From: G963923945 sp965199175
GTDB taxonomy: Bacteria > Pseudomonadota > Alphaproteobacteria > G963923945
Direction of reading: 5' to 3'
Length of the DNA: 64,000 nucleotides
Assembly: GCA_965199175.1 (NCBI GenBank)
Contig: OZ240684.1
Span: 1,860,001-1,924,000 of the forward strand
Position numbers and translations under genes: made by a program. A model generated the notes under the pieces. That model searched no databases. It was not told the DNA's origin and saw nothing but the letters and a program-made list of their open reading frames with translations. This document shows positions 8,769-16,681 of the stretch, in pieces (positions within the stretch are counted from its first letter, which is position 1; every line of letters starts with the position of its first letter).

Positions 8769-9524
8769 ATGCATGATAAACCCGCCAACACCAAAGAATC
8801 GCAATCCATTTCTGGTGATTTTTCTCAGGACAAGGCCTTTGATCAGGAAACATCAGCCCCTGATTTAGAGTCACAACCGGCCGGAGATTCTTCGCAATCC
8901 CCGGATTCTTCTCCCGGCCCTCTTCCGGGAGAAACTCATCAGAAACAAAGCAATCAAACAGGAGAGACACAAGGGGTAAAAGAGCATCCGGAAGATCAGC
9001 CTGCTCAGATTGACAAAGCAGCTGAGGGTGATGTGCCGGATCATTCTGCTGAGATTGCCCGGCTGAAAGATCAGCTCTTACGGGCAATGGCGGAAATGGA
9101 AAATTTACGCCGCCGTTCAACCCGTGAACTGGAAGACCGGGTGAAATATGCTCCCGGGGAGTTGGCTCGTGACTTATTGCCGGTGGCTGATAATCTGGAT
9201 CGTGCACTCTCCAGCCTTGATGCTGAGGCCAGGGCTGCTGACGAGAGGCTGGAGCAGTTTGCCGCCGGTATCGAAGCAATTTCCCGTGATTTTTTGGCTG
9301 CTTTTGAAAAAAACGGGATCCGCCGTCTTGACCCGATAAATCAGCCTTTCAACCCTTCTGAGCATGAGGCCATGCTCAAAATCCAGGATGACAGCCACCC
9401 TCCCGGCACTGTGGTGCAAGTCATGCAGGCTGGTTATATCTTACGTGATCGCTTGCTGCGTCCGGCGATGGTTGGTGTGGCTGAAGGGGGCGCACAACCA
9501 AAAAGAGTAGACGAAAAAGCCTAG
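8769..9524 (+). CDS. grpE: Nucleotide exchange factor GrpE
   Basis: 251-aa cochaperone that drives ADP/ATP exchange on DnaK. The N-terminal 95 residues are a low-complexity Ser/Glu/Gln-rich tail. The long helix (EIARLKDQLLRAMAEMENLR, then RRSTRELEDRVKYA) and the C-terminal beta domain with FNPSEHEAMLK and VVQVMQAGYILRDRLLRPAMV are characteristic. An in-frame GTG at 8766 directly precedes the chosen ATG. hrcA is immediately upstream; dnaK and dnaJ are not adjacent. The disordered N-terminus is longer than in E. coli GrpE (197 aa). Confidence 0.96.
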   Translation: MHDKPANTKESQSISGDFSQDKAFDQETSAPDLESQPAGDSSQSPDSSPGPLPGETHQKQSNQTGETQGVKEHPEDQPAQIDKAAEGDVPDHSAEIARLKDQLLRAMAEMENLRRRSTRELEDRVKYAPGELARDLLPVADNLDRALSSLDAEARAADERLEQFAAGIEAISRDFLAAFEKNGIRRLDPINQPFNPSEHEAMLKIQDDSHPPGTVVQVMQAGYILRDRLLRPAMVGVAEGGAQPKRVDEKA

Positions 9525-9650
9525 TCAGTCTCTGATTATTTTGGGTGCGCAATAAATGATTGCCCTGGCACTGAACCCATGCGGATCGGGGGTGTCAAAC
9601 CGCTCTATTCCGGTAAAATAGTATGCTTTGAGCCGTTACGACACCATCAA

Positions 9651-9866
9651 ACAGCCATTATGATACGTGCCTGCCGGGTGGTTTCGGATGGTGATTGAGG
9701 AAAGCAGGCAGACCGGCGCCAGATTTCAGATGTTATGAGGGGGGAGCAAGGTGACGCGACAGCCATTATAATACGTGCCTGCCGGGTGATTTCGGATGGT
9801 GATTGAGGAAAGCAGGCAGACCGGCACCAGATTTCAGATGTTATGAGGGGGGAGCAAGGTGACGCG
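9651..9866. repeat. 108-bp direct tandem duplication
   Basis: Two head-to-tail copies, 9651-9758 and 9759-9866, differing at three positions (G in the first copy, A in the second at each). The second copy contains the last codons and stop of the HugZ-like gene on the minus strand, so its 3' tail plus about 80 bp of downstream DNA was duplicated. Each copy has a TGCCTGC/GCAGGCA inverted repeat around a 29-base spacer. Together with the grpE-proximal DNA this is all that lies between 9525 and 9840. Confidence 0.95.
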
Positions 9867-10662
9867 CTTGTTTTGAAAGCATTATGAACGCATCGCGCAC
9901 CGCTTGATTGGTGAAGACCGGGGCCGCAAAATTGAGGCGTCCCAAACGACCCCCACAACGTAAATCGCATCCATCAGGGTCAACACCAGTCAGCCGCCAG
10001 GGCCGGTCAGGATGGGTTGCTGCCGGCTGGCCAAGCAGAGCGGTGGCATATAGGCTAACCGCATCGGCATGGTCGTTATTCATATGCTCCCGGATGCTTT
10101 CCTCACTGGAGGCCAGTTCCCCGGTATCCCCGGTCAGGAGCAATTCCCCGGCATCGATCCGGGCAGTCCGGGCAAAACCAGCGACCAGATGGGCCTGAAT
10201 GACCGTGACCCGGTAAATCGAAAAATCCCCAAAGCCTGCATACAATATGCTGGCTGGATGACGGGCCAGAAACCGCTCACGATGCCGGGGATCATCGCTT
10301 GGTTTTGCGTTTCCTGTCACGGTCAGACGCGGGCGTGATAACGGGTCTTCGTAAGGATCTTGTTCGGGGTATTCTCCCGGATAATCAGGGAACGCATCGG
10401 CCCGTTGGCCGGTTTCCGTAAACAGGAGAGAGAGCCGTGGGTTTGCCAGAATGTTACGGGTATGATCAGAAAGAGTAGAAAGAAGCAGGAGTGGTGCACC
10501 ATCATAATCATAGGCGGTGAGGGTAAAGCTCGCAAAAGGTGTCTGGCTGGTTGCATCAGCATTCTTGTCTTTTTCTGCATCCCCTAAAGTGGCAAGGGTT
10601 GTCTGGGGGGCTGCCCGCATCAGGCAACGGGCCGCCCGATTTTCCAACGCAGTCATGGACAT
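9841..10662 (-). CDS. HugZ-like FMN-binding split-barrel protein
   Basis: 273-aa protein of the pyridoxamine-5'-phosphate-oxidase-like split-barrel superfamily (HugZ type). The N-terminal barrel has FASFTLTAYDYDGAPLLLLS and TRNILANPRLSLLF; FGDFSIYRVTVIQAHLVAGF follows. The C-terminal part, IREHMNNDHADAVSLYATAL, resembles the DUF2470 domain of heme-utilisation proteins. Relatives bind or degrade heme or act as flavin oxidoreductases; the substrate cannot be told from sequence. The stop lies inside the second copy of the 108-bp duplication. Confidence 0.82.
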   Translation of the reverse strand: MSMTALENRAARCLMRAAPQTTLATLGDAEKDKNADATSQTPFASFTLTAYDYDGAPLLLLSTLSDHTRNILANPRLSLLFTETGQRADAFPDYPGEYPEQDPYEDPLSRPRLTVTGNAKPSDDPRHRERFLARHPASILYAGFGDFSIYRVTVIQAHLVAGFARTARIDAGELLLTGDTGELASSEESIREHMNNDHADAVSLYATALLGQPAATHPDRPWRLTGVDPDGCDLRCGGRLGRLNFAAPVFTNQAVRDAFIMLSKQARHLAPPS

Positions 10663-10973
10663 GATTCCATCGGTTTTTCCTCAATCCTGATTGATGGGGT
10701 TTTTCAGGATCTGTATCAGAATATCTTTTGGAGAAACAGAACCCGGAATTGAGGATTTTTTAAGGCTTAAATGATGCCATCCTGGAGGAGGCTATCAATG
10801 TCCTTTTATCCAGTTCGGGCTGTACTATTATTGATAACGAATTTGGGATGGGCGTCTTTTATGAGGATTGGATCATGTATTTTGGCGTTATGCAAAAATC
10901 TTTATAATATTTAGATCAATGGTTACACAAATGAGTTGAAGCTCAGAAAATCACATTTTACGGTACAGTCGGA
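10663..10973. other. Intergenic region upstream of HugZ-like gene and R-M genes
   Basis: 311 bp without a gene between divergent transcription units. It becomes AT-rich toward the methyltransferase gene. Apart from a candidate promoter at 10881-10908 nothing else is recognised. Confidence 0.5.
10881..10908 (+). promoter_or_regulatory. Candidate sigma-70-like promoter for the R-M genes
   Basis: TATAAT at 10903-10908 is preceded, after a 16-base spacer, by TTTGGC at 10881-10886, a weak -35. It lies 66 bp upstream of the methyltransferase ATG. Prediction by eye only. Confidence 0.3.
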
Positions 10974-11954
10974 ATGTCGGAAGCGAGCAGCATGAGTGTT
11001 GTCGATATTAACTCTTCAATTTCTCCAGTAAGAGAATGGATCAATTGCATCCACACTGGTGACACGAGGAGTCTGTTACGCTCTATGCCTGGTGGTCTGG
11101 TTGATTTGAGTTTTTGGTCGCCACCCTATTATGTGGGCAAGAAATATGAGGAACACCTTTCTTTTGAAGGTTGGAAAGAACTTATAAAAGAAGTCATATG
11201 TGAGCATGCGCGGGTTATGAGGTCGGGTGGGTTCATGGTGATTAACATGAGTGACATTCTGTGTTTTTCCGATCCTGATATGCCCAGATATATGGCGAAT
11301 AATATTCGTAATAAAAAGGTTCCAATCACACGAAAAGATGTTTTGGAAGCAAAATTAGAAAATCCGAGCGCAAACAGATATGAACTGGCAAAAATTCTTG
11401 GATGTAGTGAACAAACAATTCAGAGGAGGTTGGAACATAACAATGTGAGAGGTGGTAAGCAGGTTCCGGCGACCAAGGTCCTGTTAACGTCCGGGATGCT
11501 TCAACAATGGAGCGAATCTGTCGGATTATATTTGTATGATCGCCGCATATGGCGCAAAGATCCGTGCTGGGCCAATAGTCGATGGCACAGTAACTCGTAT
11601 AGAGCTGTGGATGAGTTTGAATATATTTTCATGTTTTGGAAACCCGGGATTATTGATATCGATCGATCACGTCTTACAAATGACGAATGGGCGAAATGGG
11701 GATCGCGCGGTATATGGGATATAAAGTCAATTCAGCGGAATGGGAGGCACGAATCTGAATTTCCGGAAATGCTTGCAGAAAGGGTTATCCGTCTTCTTTC
11801 TGATCCGGGAGATGTTGTGATTGACCCTTTTGTTGGGTCGGGCACAACCACTGCTGTGGCGCACCGTCTTGGCCGTCGTTATATCGGCATTGACAGGCTT
11901 TCTGAATATACGTCGCTCGCCACGGAACGGACAAATGAAGCATCAACATATTGA
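10974..11954 (+). CDS. Type II DNA methyltransferase (beta class, probable N4-cytosine) with internal HTH
   Basis: 326-aa SAM-dependent DNA methyltransferase. The catalytic motif IV SPPY is at residues 49-52 and the SAM-binding motif I (DPFVGSGTT) at 284-292, i.e. the IV-before-I order of beta-class enzymes; SPPY is typical of m4C enzymes. Between them, residues about 121-158 look like a helix-turn-helix (NRYELAKILGCSEQTIQRRL), an unusual insertion in the target-recognition region. The next gene, a SfiI-like endonuclease, starts within its last 20 bp. With it this forms a type II R-M system and the enzyme should protect the host against that nuclease. ATG 10992 is an alternative start. AT-richer than neighbours, suggesting transfer. 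Confidence 0.9.
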   Translation: MSEASSMSVVDINSSISPVREWINCIHTGDTRSLLRSMPGGLVDLSFWSPPYYVGKKYEEHLSFEGWKELIKEVICEHARVMRSGGFMVINMSDILCFSDPDMPRYMANNIRNKKVPITRKDVLEAKLENPSANRYELAKILGCSEQTIQRRLEHNNVRGGKQVPATKVLLTSGMLQQWSESVGLYLYDRRIWRKDPCWANSRWHSNSYRAVDEFEYIFMFWKPGIIDIDRSRLTNDEWAKWGSRGIWDIKSIQRNGRHESEFPEMLAERVIRLLSDPGDVVIDPFVGSGTTTAVAHRLGRRYIGIDRLSEYTSLATERTNEASTY

Positions 11955-12585
11955 AGACGTTGAAAAATCCTGCATAAGGTTGGTTGCTCGCGCTATGCAG
12001 GATTATAAGGATAAGGCGATTGAAATCTTCAAAGAAGAAACCGACCTTCCTGGTGATATTGCGGAAGATGTAACACGGGAAGCGTTGGACGCGCTTGGCA
12101 CATCCAGGGTTCCTATACGGCTTTATGGAAAAGTCGATTATAAGCGAGCCGCTATTATTTTTTTACCAGACAGGGAAATAGAAGTTGCCCTCATGGTAGA
12201 TTCCAAAGCGGAAAAAGACGCGAACACAGCAACTATTCAAATGTCTCAAACTTCAATGGCAGTCATACAGAATAGACAAGGAGATACCGTTCATGTCGAA
12301 GGAAAACTTCCCCCTTTTATTGAGAGAGAAAATGTTCGGTTTCAAACGATCACAATTATTGTAAAATATATTTACACAGAAAAATCACTGCAAAAATTTA
12401 ATCTTGAGAAAATTAAAATTGCTTGTATTCCAAATGGGTTGTTGCAAGATATTTATAATCCCAATGTAAGAGATTCAATTTGGAAAGCTGGACGCAACGC
12501 ACCCTCGTTGGGAGAGGAGTTTCGAGTACGGCTATCATTTAAAGAATTACAAAAAAAAGCTACGTGGAGAATTGTTGAGGTTTGA
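11935..12585 (+). CDS. SfiI-like type II restriction endonuclease
   Basis: 216-aa protein resembling SfiI along its length as I recall that sequence: an acidic helix (DIAEDVTREALDALG), then KVDYKRAAIIFLP, then the catalytic-type VALMVDSKAEK (D89-x-K91), the following ATIQMSQTSM, and NPNVRDSIWKAGRNAPSLGE near the C-terminus. SfiI is a tetrameric enzyme cutting GGCCNNNNNGGCC; the specificity here is inferred, not shown. I start it at ATG 11935, overlapping the methyltransferase stop by 20 bp; the longer frame upstream only shadows that gene. It is about 50 residues shorter than SfiI, missing the C-terminal tail. Markedly AT-rich in its second half. Confidence 0.8.
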   Translation: MKHQHIEDVEKSCIRLVARAMQDYKDKAIEIFKEETDLPGDIAEDVTREALDALGTSRVPIRLYGKVDYKRAAIIFLPDREIEVALMVDSKAEKDANTATIQMSQTSMAVIQNRQGDTVHVEGKLPPFIERENVRFQTITIIVKYIYTEKSLQKFNLEKIKIACIPNGLLQDIYNPNVRDSIWKAGRNAPSLGEEFRVRLSFKELQKKATWRIVEV

Positions 12586-12690
12586 AATTTAGGTGAAAAT
12601 TTACAACCAAAAATAAAAATTTACAAAAGTACATTCTTGCAGTTATCAAGAGAAAAAAGGAAAGCCGTCTCGGGAAAAGATCAACCAGTC

Positions 12691-14049
12691 TCAAAAGGAA
12701 AGGGTCAGGAATCCCTCAATGAGGCCGTAGGTTTTACCGCCCCCATAAAATTCTTTCGCAGCCCGGCCAGGCCAGGTAAGCGCAATCAACTGTGTCAGGC
12801 TGATATGATCATTCAGTGAAAATTCTGCATAAAGATCAACTTCCTGGGCAAATCCTCTGGCGGTCACTCTGGTATTTTCAATTCTTTTTTGATTAAGGAG
12901 GTTATGGAAATAAATCATCCCCGTATTGATGGATTGGGTTGGCTGGGCAGTCAAATGGAGGCTATGGACAGTGAGGTTGCTGTTGGTGATCAGATATTGA
13001 CCAATAATTTCACCCTGGAACCAGGTTCCAAAACCCGGGCCGGCAACGAATAACGGATCAAAAGCCTCATTGGTGGTGGTGCCGGGTTTATCGCCGGAAA
13101 AATAGCTATAGCGATAGGCCAGATGAGGTTGCCAGGGCAGGCTGTTGAATGCGTAACCCAGAGTGACATACCAGCCCAGAGCATCGGTCTTACGTTGAGA
13201 CCGGTTATTTTGTTGCCAGGCGGTTTCAAATGCCAATGTTGCGTCCGGCCAGCCGATATCGGTGAGAGGGTGGAGGTTTCCACGCAGCGCAAGGGTCAGC
13301 AAACCATCACGGGGTGAGGTTCTGACTGCCTCATGAATTTTAAACCCATAGAAACCGAGTACACCATAACGATCATCATGCCACTCAAGGTTCAGACCAT
13401 AGAGGTTCGGTTTTTGGTTATCGCTATCACTTTCCAGATAAAAGAGATCCGCCCGCAGCGGTTGAGTATTGATACGGATCAGGCCCGCGGCTTCAAAAGC
13501 AGTCCGTGGGCCGAGTAAAATCGCTGATTTTCCGTTTGTTTCATTATTTCCATCAGCGATCAGAAAACCGTCACCGATCTCGAAATTCTGGCGGCCCCAG
13601 GAAACATCCAGCCAATTTTCCGGACCACCGGGCACAGCATTTCCCGAACGCCAGCCAATGAAAAGACGTTCATTATCAATATGTTCCGGGTGACCAAAGC
13701 TGCTCCCCCCAGGGTCGCCATCCCCGCGGGTCATGGCCAGGACCCAGCCAACCCCTCCATACAGGGAGCCAGCCGCCGGCACAGCAACCTCGGCCATCAC
13801 ACGTGGCAACGCATACCCTTCCCAATAGCCAACATTTTTGATTTTACGCCCGCCCGGAGTTTCCAGACCGCCACCGAAATTGGTATTGGAGGTTTGATAC
13901 CCGGCAATCGCCATATCAATGGCGGCTTCCAGGCTCAGGGTGTCATCGTGATACAGTTCAATCTCAGCACGGGCCGGAACCGGCGACAGAAAAACAGCAA
14001 CTAAAACTGTATAAAAAACAGATGAATATTGTATCGAAACTCTTTTCAT
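12691..14049 (-). CDS. Outer-membrane beta-barrel protein, alginate-export/porin-like
   Basis: 452-aa predicted outer-membrane protein: signal peptide of about 28 residues ending PARA, alternating hydrophobic/aromatic strands throughout, and a C-terminal aromatic residue (LTLSF). RBS AGAAGG precedes the ATG at 14047-14049. Short strands such as LDVSWGRQNFEIGDGFLI and the acidic/aromatic loops resemble the alginate-export-type porin family, but the substrate is unknown. It is convergent with the restriction gene, and the other beta-barrel gene lies upstream on the same strand. Confidence 0.68.
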   Translation of the reverse strand: MKRVSIQYSSVFYTVLVAVFLSPVPARAEIELYHDDTLSLEAAIDMAIAGYQTSNTNFGGGLETPGGRKIKNVGYWEGYALPRVMAEVAVPAAGSLYGGVGWVLAMTRGDGDPGGSSFGHPEHIDNERLFIGWRSGNAVPGGPENWLDVSWGRQNFEIGDGFLIADGNNETNGKSAILLGPRTAFEAAGLIRINTQPLRADLFYLESDSDNQKPNLYGLNLEWHDDRYGVLGFYGFKIHEAVRTSPRDGLLTLALRGNLHPLTDIGWPDATLAFETAWQQNNRSQRKTDALGWYVTLGYAFNSLPWQPHLAYRYSYFSGDKPGTTTNEAFDPLFVAGPGFGTWFQGEIIGQYLITNSNLTVHSLHLTAQPTQSINTGMIYFHNLLNQKRIENTRVTARGFAQEVDLYAEFSLNDHISLTQLIALTWPGRAAKEFYGGGKTYGLIEGFLTLSF

Positions 14050-14355
14050 TTTTACCTTCTTATCGTTCTTTTTCTCTGTTGTTCTTTTTCTCTATATTGT
14101 TCTTTTTCTTTATCTTTCTTTTTTTTATCGTTCTTTTTCGACATTTTAATCGAATTGAAGCATAGCACTCTTTATGAATTTTATAACTTTGTAAGTCAAA
14201 ATCATTATTAACTGATGCTTGGCAAATCCTCAATACGTTTAAGAAATAAACATGCAGGAAATAACGTAAGAAATATTCTTACTGATAAAAACTGATGGTG
14301 ATCAAAAAATCTCCTGGTCGTAAAGTCGGGGCCAGACGGATTTTCAATATCTGGC
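14050..14355. other. Intergenic region with pyrimidine-rich tandem repeats
   Basis: 306 bp between two outer-membrane genes. At 14065-14139 the unit GTTCTTTTTCT starts at 14065, 14081, 14099 and 14130, giving an almost pure pyrimidine tract on the plus strand just upstream of the downstream gene's RBS. The remainder is AT-rich with nothing recognised. Confidence 0.7.
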
Positions 14356-15513
14356 TTAAAAATTTCGTTGCAAACCGATCACCAAAGCCCAGTCGGTTTC
14401 CATTTGTGGACCGTTGAGATTTTGATAGACCGGAAGAATGAATTCACTGGCCAGGCGGTTGCCCTTTAGAATTCCTTCTGGAAACGACAAATCCACACCA
14501 AAGCTGACATCAATATGATCTCCGCCCTGAAAACCGGGCACTGCGGTCTGGACCGGGGCACGGATTCTCCGATCCCTGCCCTGGATGCGGCCCTGGGTCC
14601 AGCCTTTGGTTCTAAAAGAAAGACCCAGCCAATCCTGGGCCTGGAACCTGCCCCAGGCGGCCAGATTATGACGGTTCCCCAGCCGGTAATCGCGTTTGTT
14701 ATCATTCATCTGTATGGTGGCTGTGTATTGCGCTCCCCAACCGAAATGACCGCTGTTGCCGCTATAGGTCAGGCCGGGTAAGAAGCCAAAACTGCCCGAA
14801 CCAATCTGCATCGGATAGGGCAAAGTCGCACGAACTCGGGTGTTCATGGGAGTCAGGACTGTTCCTTGCCGGTCAATCGACCCGACCGGTAAGCTGAGAC
14901 CTATTTTCAAATTGAGATGATGGATCGAGTCTGTGTACAGACCGGCCAGGACCGAGAGATGAGGATCCCCCAGACCCTCAGATTGGGTTTTGAAGGTTCC
15001 GAGGCGGTTGGTGCCGCTTGCTCCCTGGAAGGTGATTAAATCCATTTCCTTGCGGATATAGGGAATCATAGCCATCATCGTAATGGTATCGGTGGGGGCG
15101 AACATGCCACCGATCATATGTTTTTCCATGGTCATTTTTTCAGGAACGACCCGGAGGGTCGCCGGCATGCCAAACGGATTGGCGACATTCGTAACGATAT
15201 GTTCCGGTGATACTGATTTGGTTCCGGTCCGGTTGCCGGACATGGACATATGCATAAAACGATAAGACAGCATCCAGTGACCGGCTTTGTGGAGGTGACT
15301 GCCCATGACCCCGATGGGGGCACGGGAATGGGCATGGTCATGCCCCATAATGGCCATATGACCATCGGCGGCATGCGCCGGAGCGGCCGTAAAAAGAGAG
15401 CCAACCCCTGACAAAACAGGATACACAGATACTATAATCGCTAAAAAAAGAGAGCGATTACATGGCCGGAAGACCCAGCTGAAAAAAGGGTAAGATTTTT
15501 TGAAATCAATCAT
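14356..15513 (-). CDS. Met/His-rich outer-membrane transporter-like protein
   Basis: 385-aa predicted outer-membrane protein. The long signal segment (about 48 residues, ending APAHA) precedes a mature N-terminus unusually rich in His and Met (HMAIMGHDHAHSR, SYRFMHMSMSGN). The rest is beta-strand-rich and ends with Phe (IGLQRNF), as in the loose MetA-pathway/transporter family of outer-membrane proteins, members of which occur in copper clusters. Metal handling is inferred from composition and family only; no copper ATPase or oxidase is nearby. Confidence 0.65.
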   Translation of the reverse strand: MIDFKKSYPFFSWVFRPCNRSLFLAIIVSVYPVLSGVGSLFTAAPAHAADGHMAIMGHDHAHSRAPIGVMGSHLHKAGHWMLSYRFMHMSMSGNRTGTKSVSPEHIVTNVANPFGMPATLRVVPEKMTMEKHMIGGMFAPTDTITMMAMIPYIRKEMDLITFQGASGTNRLGTFKTQSEGLGDPHLSVLAGLYTDSIHHLNLKIGLSLPVGSIDRQGTVLTPMNTRVRATLPYPMQIGSGSFGFLPGLTYSGNSGHFGWGAQYTATIQMNDNKRDYRLGNRHNLAAWGRFQAQDWLGLSFRTKGWTQGRIQGRDRRIRAPVQTAVPGFQGGDHIDVSFGVDLSFPEGILKGNRLASEFILPVYQNLNGPQMETDWALVIGLQRNF

Positions 15514-15887
15514 TGTGATGCTCTGAACGTGACGTATGGAATTCCTGGATTTATTTATTGGGCGTCTGGTATTTTGGGGAGGGAGAAAGTCCTTTGAAGA
15601 AAGTTTCTTTTAAGAACATCCAATAAGAAGATCTACTCCGAATCAACCGGCCGACAAAACTGCCGCCGGACGGTATCGGAGAGTACCCCAGGTTGGATGA
15701 TATGGAAAATTACCCGACTGGTTTCATAATAATGAGAACCCCAGCCTGTCAACACAATCAGCAACAAGATACGATTTATGCTATAGGGGATGGGTGATGT
15801 ATTGAGGGTTTGCGCTTCTTCATGTTTTTTTAAGTATGTTTTTTTTAAGTCTTTTTTTAAGTCCCTGTGGTCCTGATGGAGGTGAGC
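15514..15887. other. Divergent region upstream of chvI and the Met/His-rich gene
   Basis: 374 bp with no credible gene. TTTTTTTAAGT occurs three times within about 40 bp at 15823-15863, just before the ribosome-binding site of chvI. No other signal was recognised. Confidence 0.55.
15823..15863. repeat. T7AAGT triple repeat before chvI
   Basis: TTTTTTTAAGT occurs three times with 13-16-bp spacing directly upstream of the chvI Shine-Dalgarno. Confidence 0.7.
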
Positions 15888-16580
15888 ATGCCGGTTATTG
15901 CCCTTGTTGATGATGATAAAAATATCCTGACATCGGTTTCGATGGCTTTGGAGGGGGAAGGTTTTGAGGTGCGGGTGTATGCGCATGGTGCCGATGCTCT
16001 CAATGGTCTTGCTACCCGCCCTGCTGATTTGGTGATCCTTGATATCAAAATGCCCCGGATGGATGGGATGGAAATGTTGACTCAGCTACGCCGTCATTCC
16101 GATGTTCCGGTGATTTTGTTGACATCCAAGGATGAAGAAGAAGATGAGGTGCAAGGATTGCGGAGAGGGGCCGATGATTATATCAAAAAACCATTTTCCC
16201 AGAAATTACTGATCGAACGGATTCGGGTTTTATTGCGTCGCGAGCATCGTGATAAGGAGAATCAGGGGACTGCGGAAATCATCACCCGTGGCGAACTGGT
16301 TCTCGATTCGACCTGCCATATATGTTCCTGGCGTGGGGTTCCGGTTCCGCTGACGGTGACCGAATTTCTGGTTTTGAAATCTTTGGTTCAACGGCCAGGT
16401 CATGTCAAAAATCGTGACCAGCTGATGACGGCTGCTTATGGTGATCATATTTATGTTGATGACCGGACGATTGACAGCCATATCAAAAGATTGCGTAAAA
16501 AATTCCGTTCTGTTGACCCGGATTTTGAACAGGTAGAAACTCTTTACGGTATTGGGTACCGTTACAAACTCGAATCCTGA
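15888..16580 (+). CDS. chvI: Response regulator ChvI (OmpR family)
   Basis: 230-aa two-component regulator. The receiver domain starts PVIALVDDDKNILTSV, with the phosphoacceptor Asp in VILDIKMPRMDG and the conserved Lys in DDYIKKPFS. The OmpR-type winged-helix domain ends VETLYGIGYRYKL. ATG 15888 has a strong GGAGG seven bases upstream and is preferred to earlier in-frame starts. Paired with the ChvG-like kinase immediately downstream; in Rhizobiales this pair responds to acid and envelope stress. Gene order with hprK and the PTS genes supports the name. Confidence 0.93.
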   Translation: MPVIALVDDDKNILTSVSMALEGEGFEVRVYAHGADALNGLATRPADLVILDIKMPRMDGMEMLTQLRRHSDVPVILLTSKDEEEDEVQGLRRGADDYIKKPFSQKLLIERIRVLLRREHRDKENQGTAEIITRGELVLDSTCHICSWRGVPVPLTVTEFLVLKSLVQRPGHVKNRDQLMTAAYGDHIYVDDRTIDSHIKRLRKKFRSVDPDFEQVETLYGIGYRYKLES

Positions 16581-16681
16581 CTGCCCCAACCGGGTTATAT
16601 GGTTGTTTGTTTCCCCACGGTTTTCAAAGGCGTAATACCGGCGATTCAGGACGGGGCTGGTGGCGGTGTGGCCGATCAAAC

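Noticed and set aside
9647..9970. 107-codon minus-strand ORF across the 108-bp duplication
   Set aside because: Its internal peptide repeat merely translates the duplication (108 is a multiple of three), and it overlaps the HugZ-like gene in another frame.
11821..11934. Upstream extension of the restriction gene
   Set aside because: This part is the frame-shadow of the methyltransferase motif I region; similarity to SfiI begins after ATG 11935.
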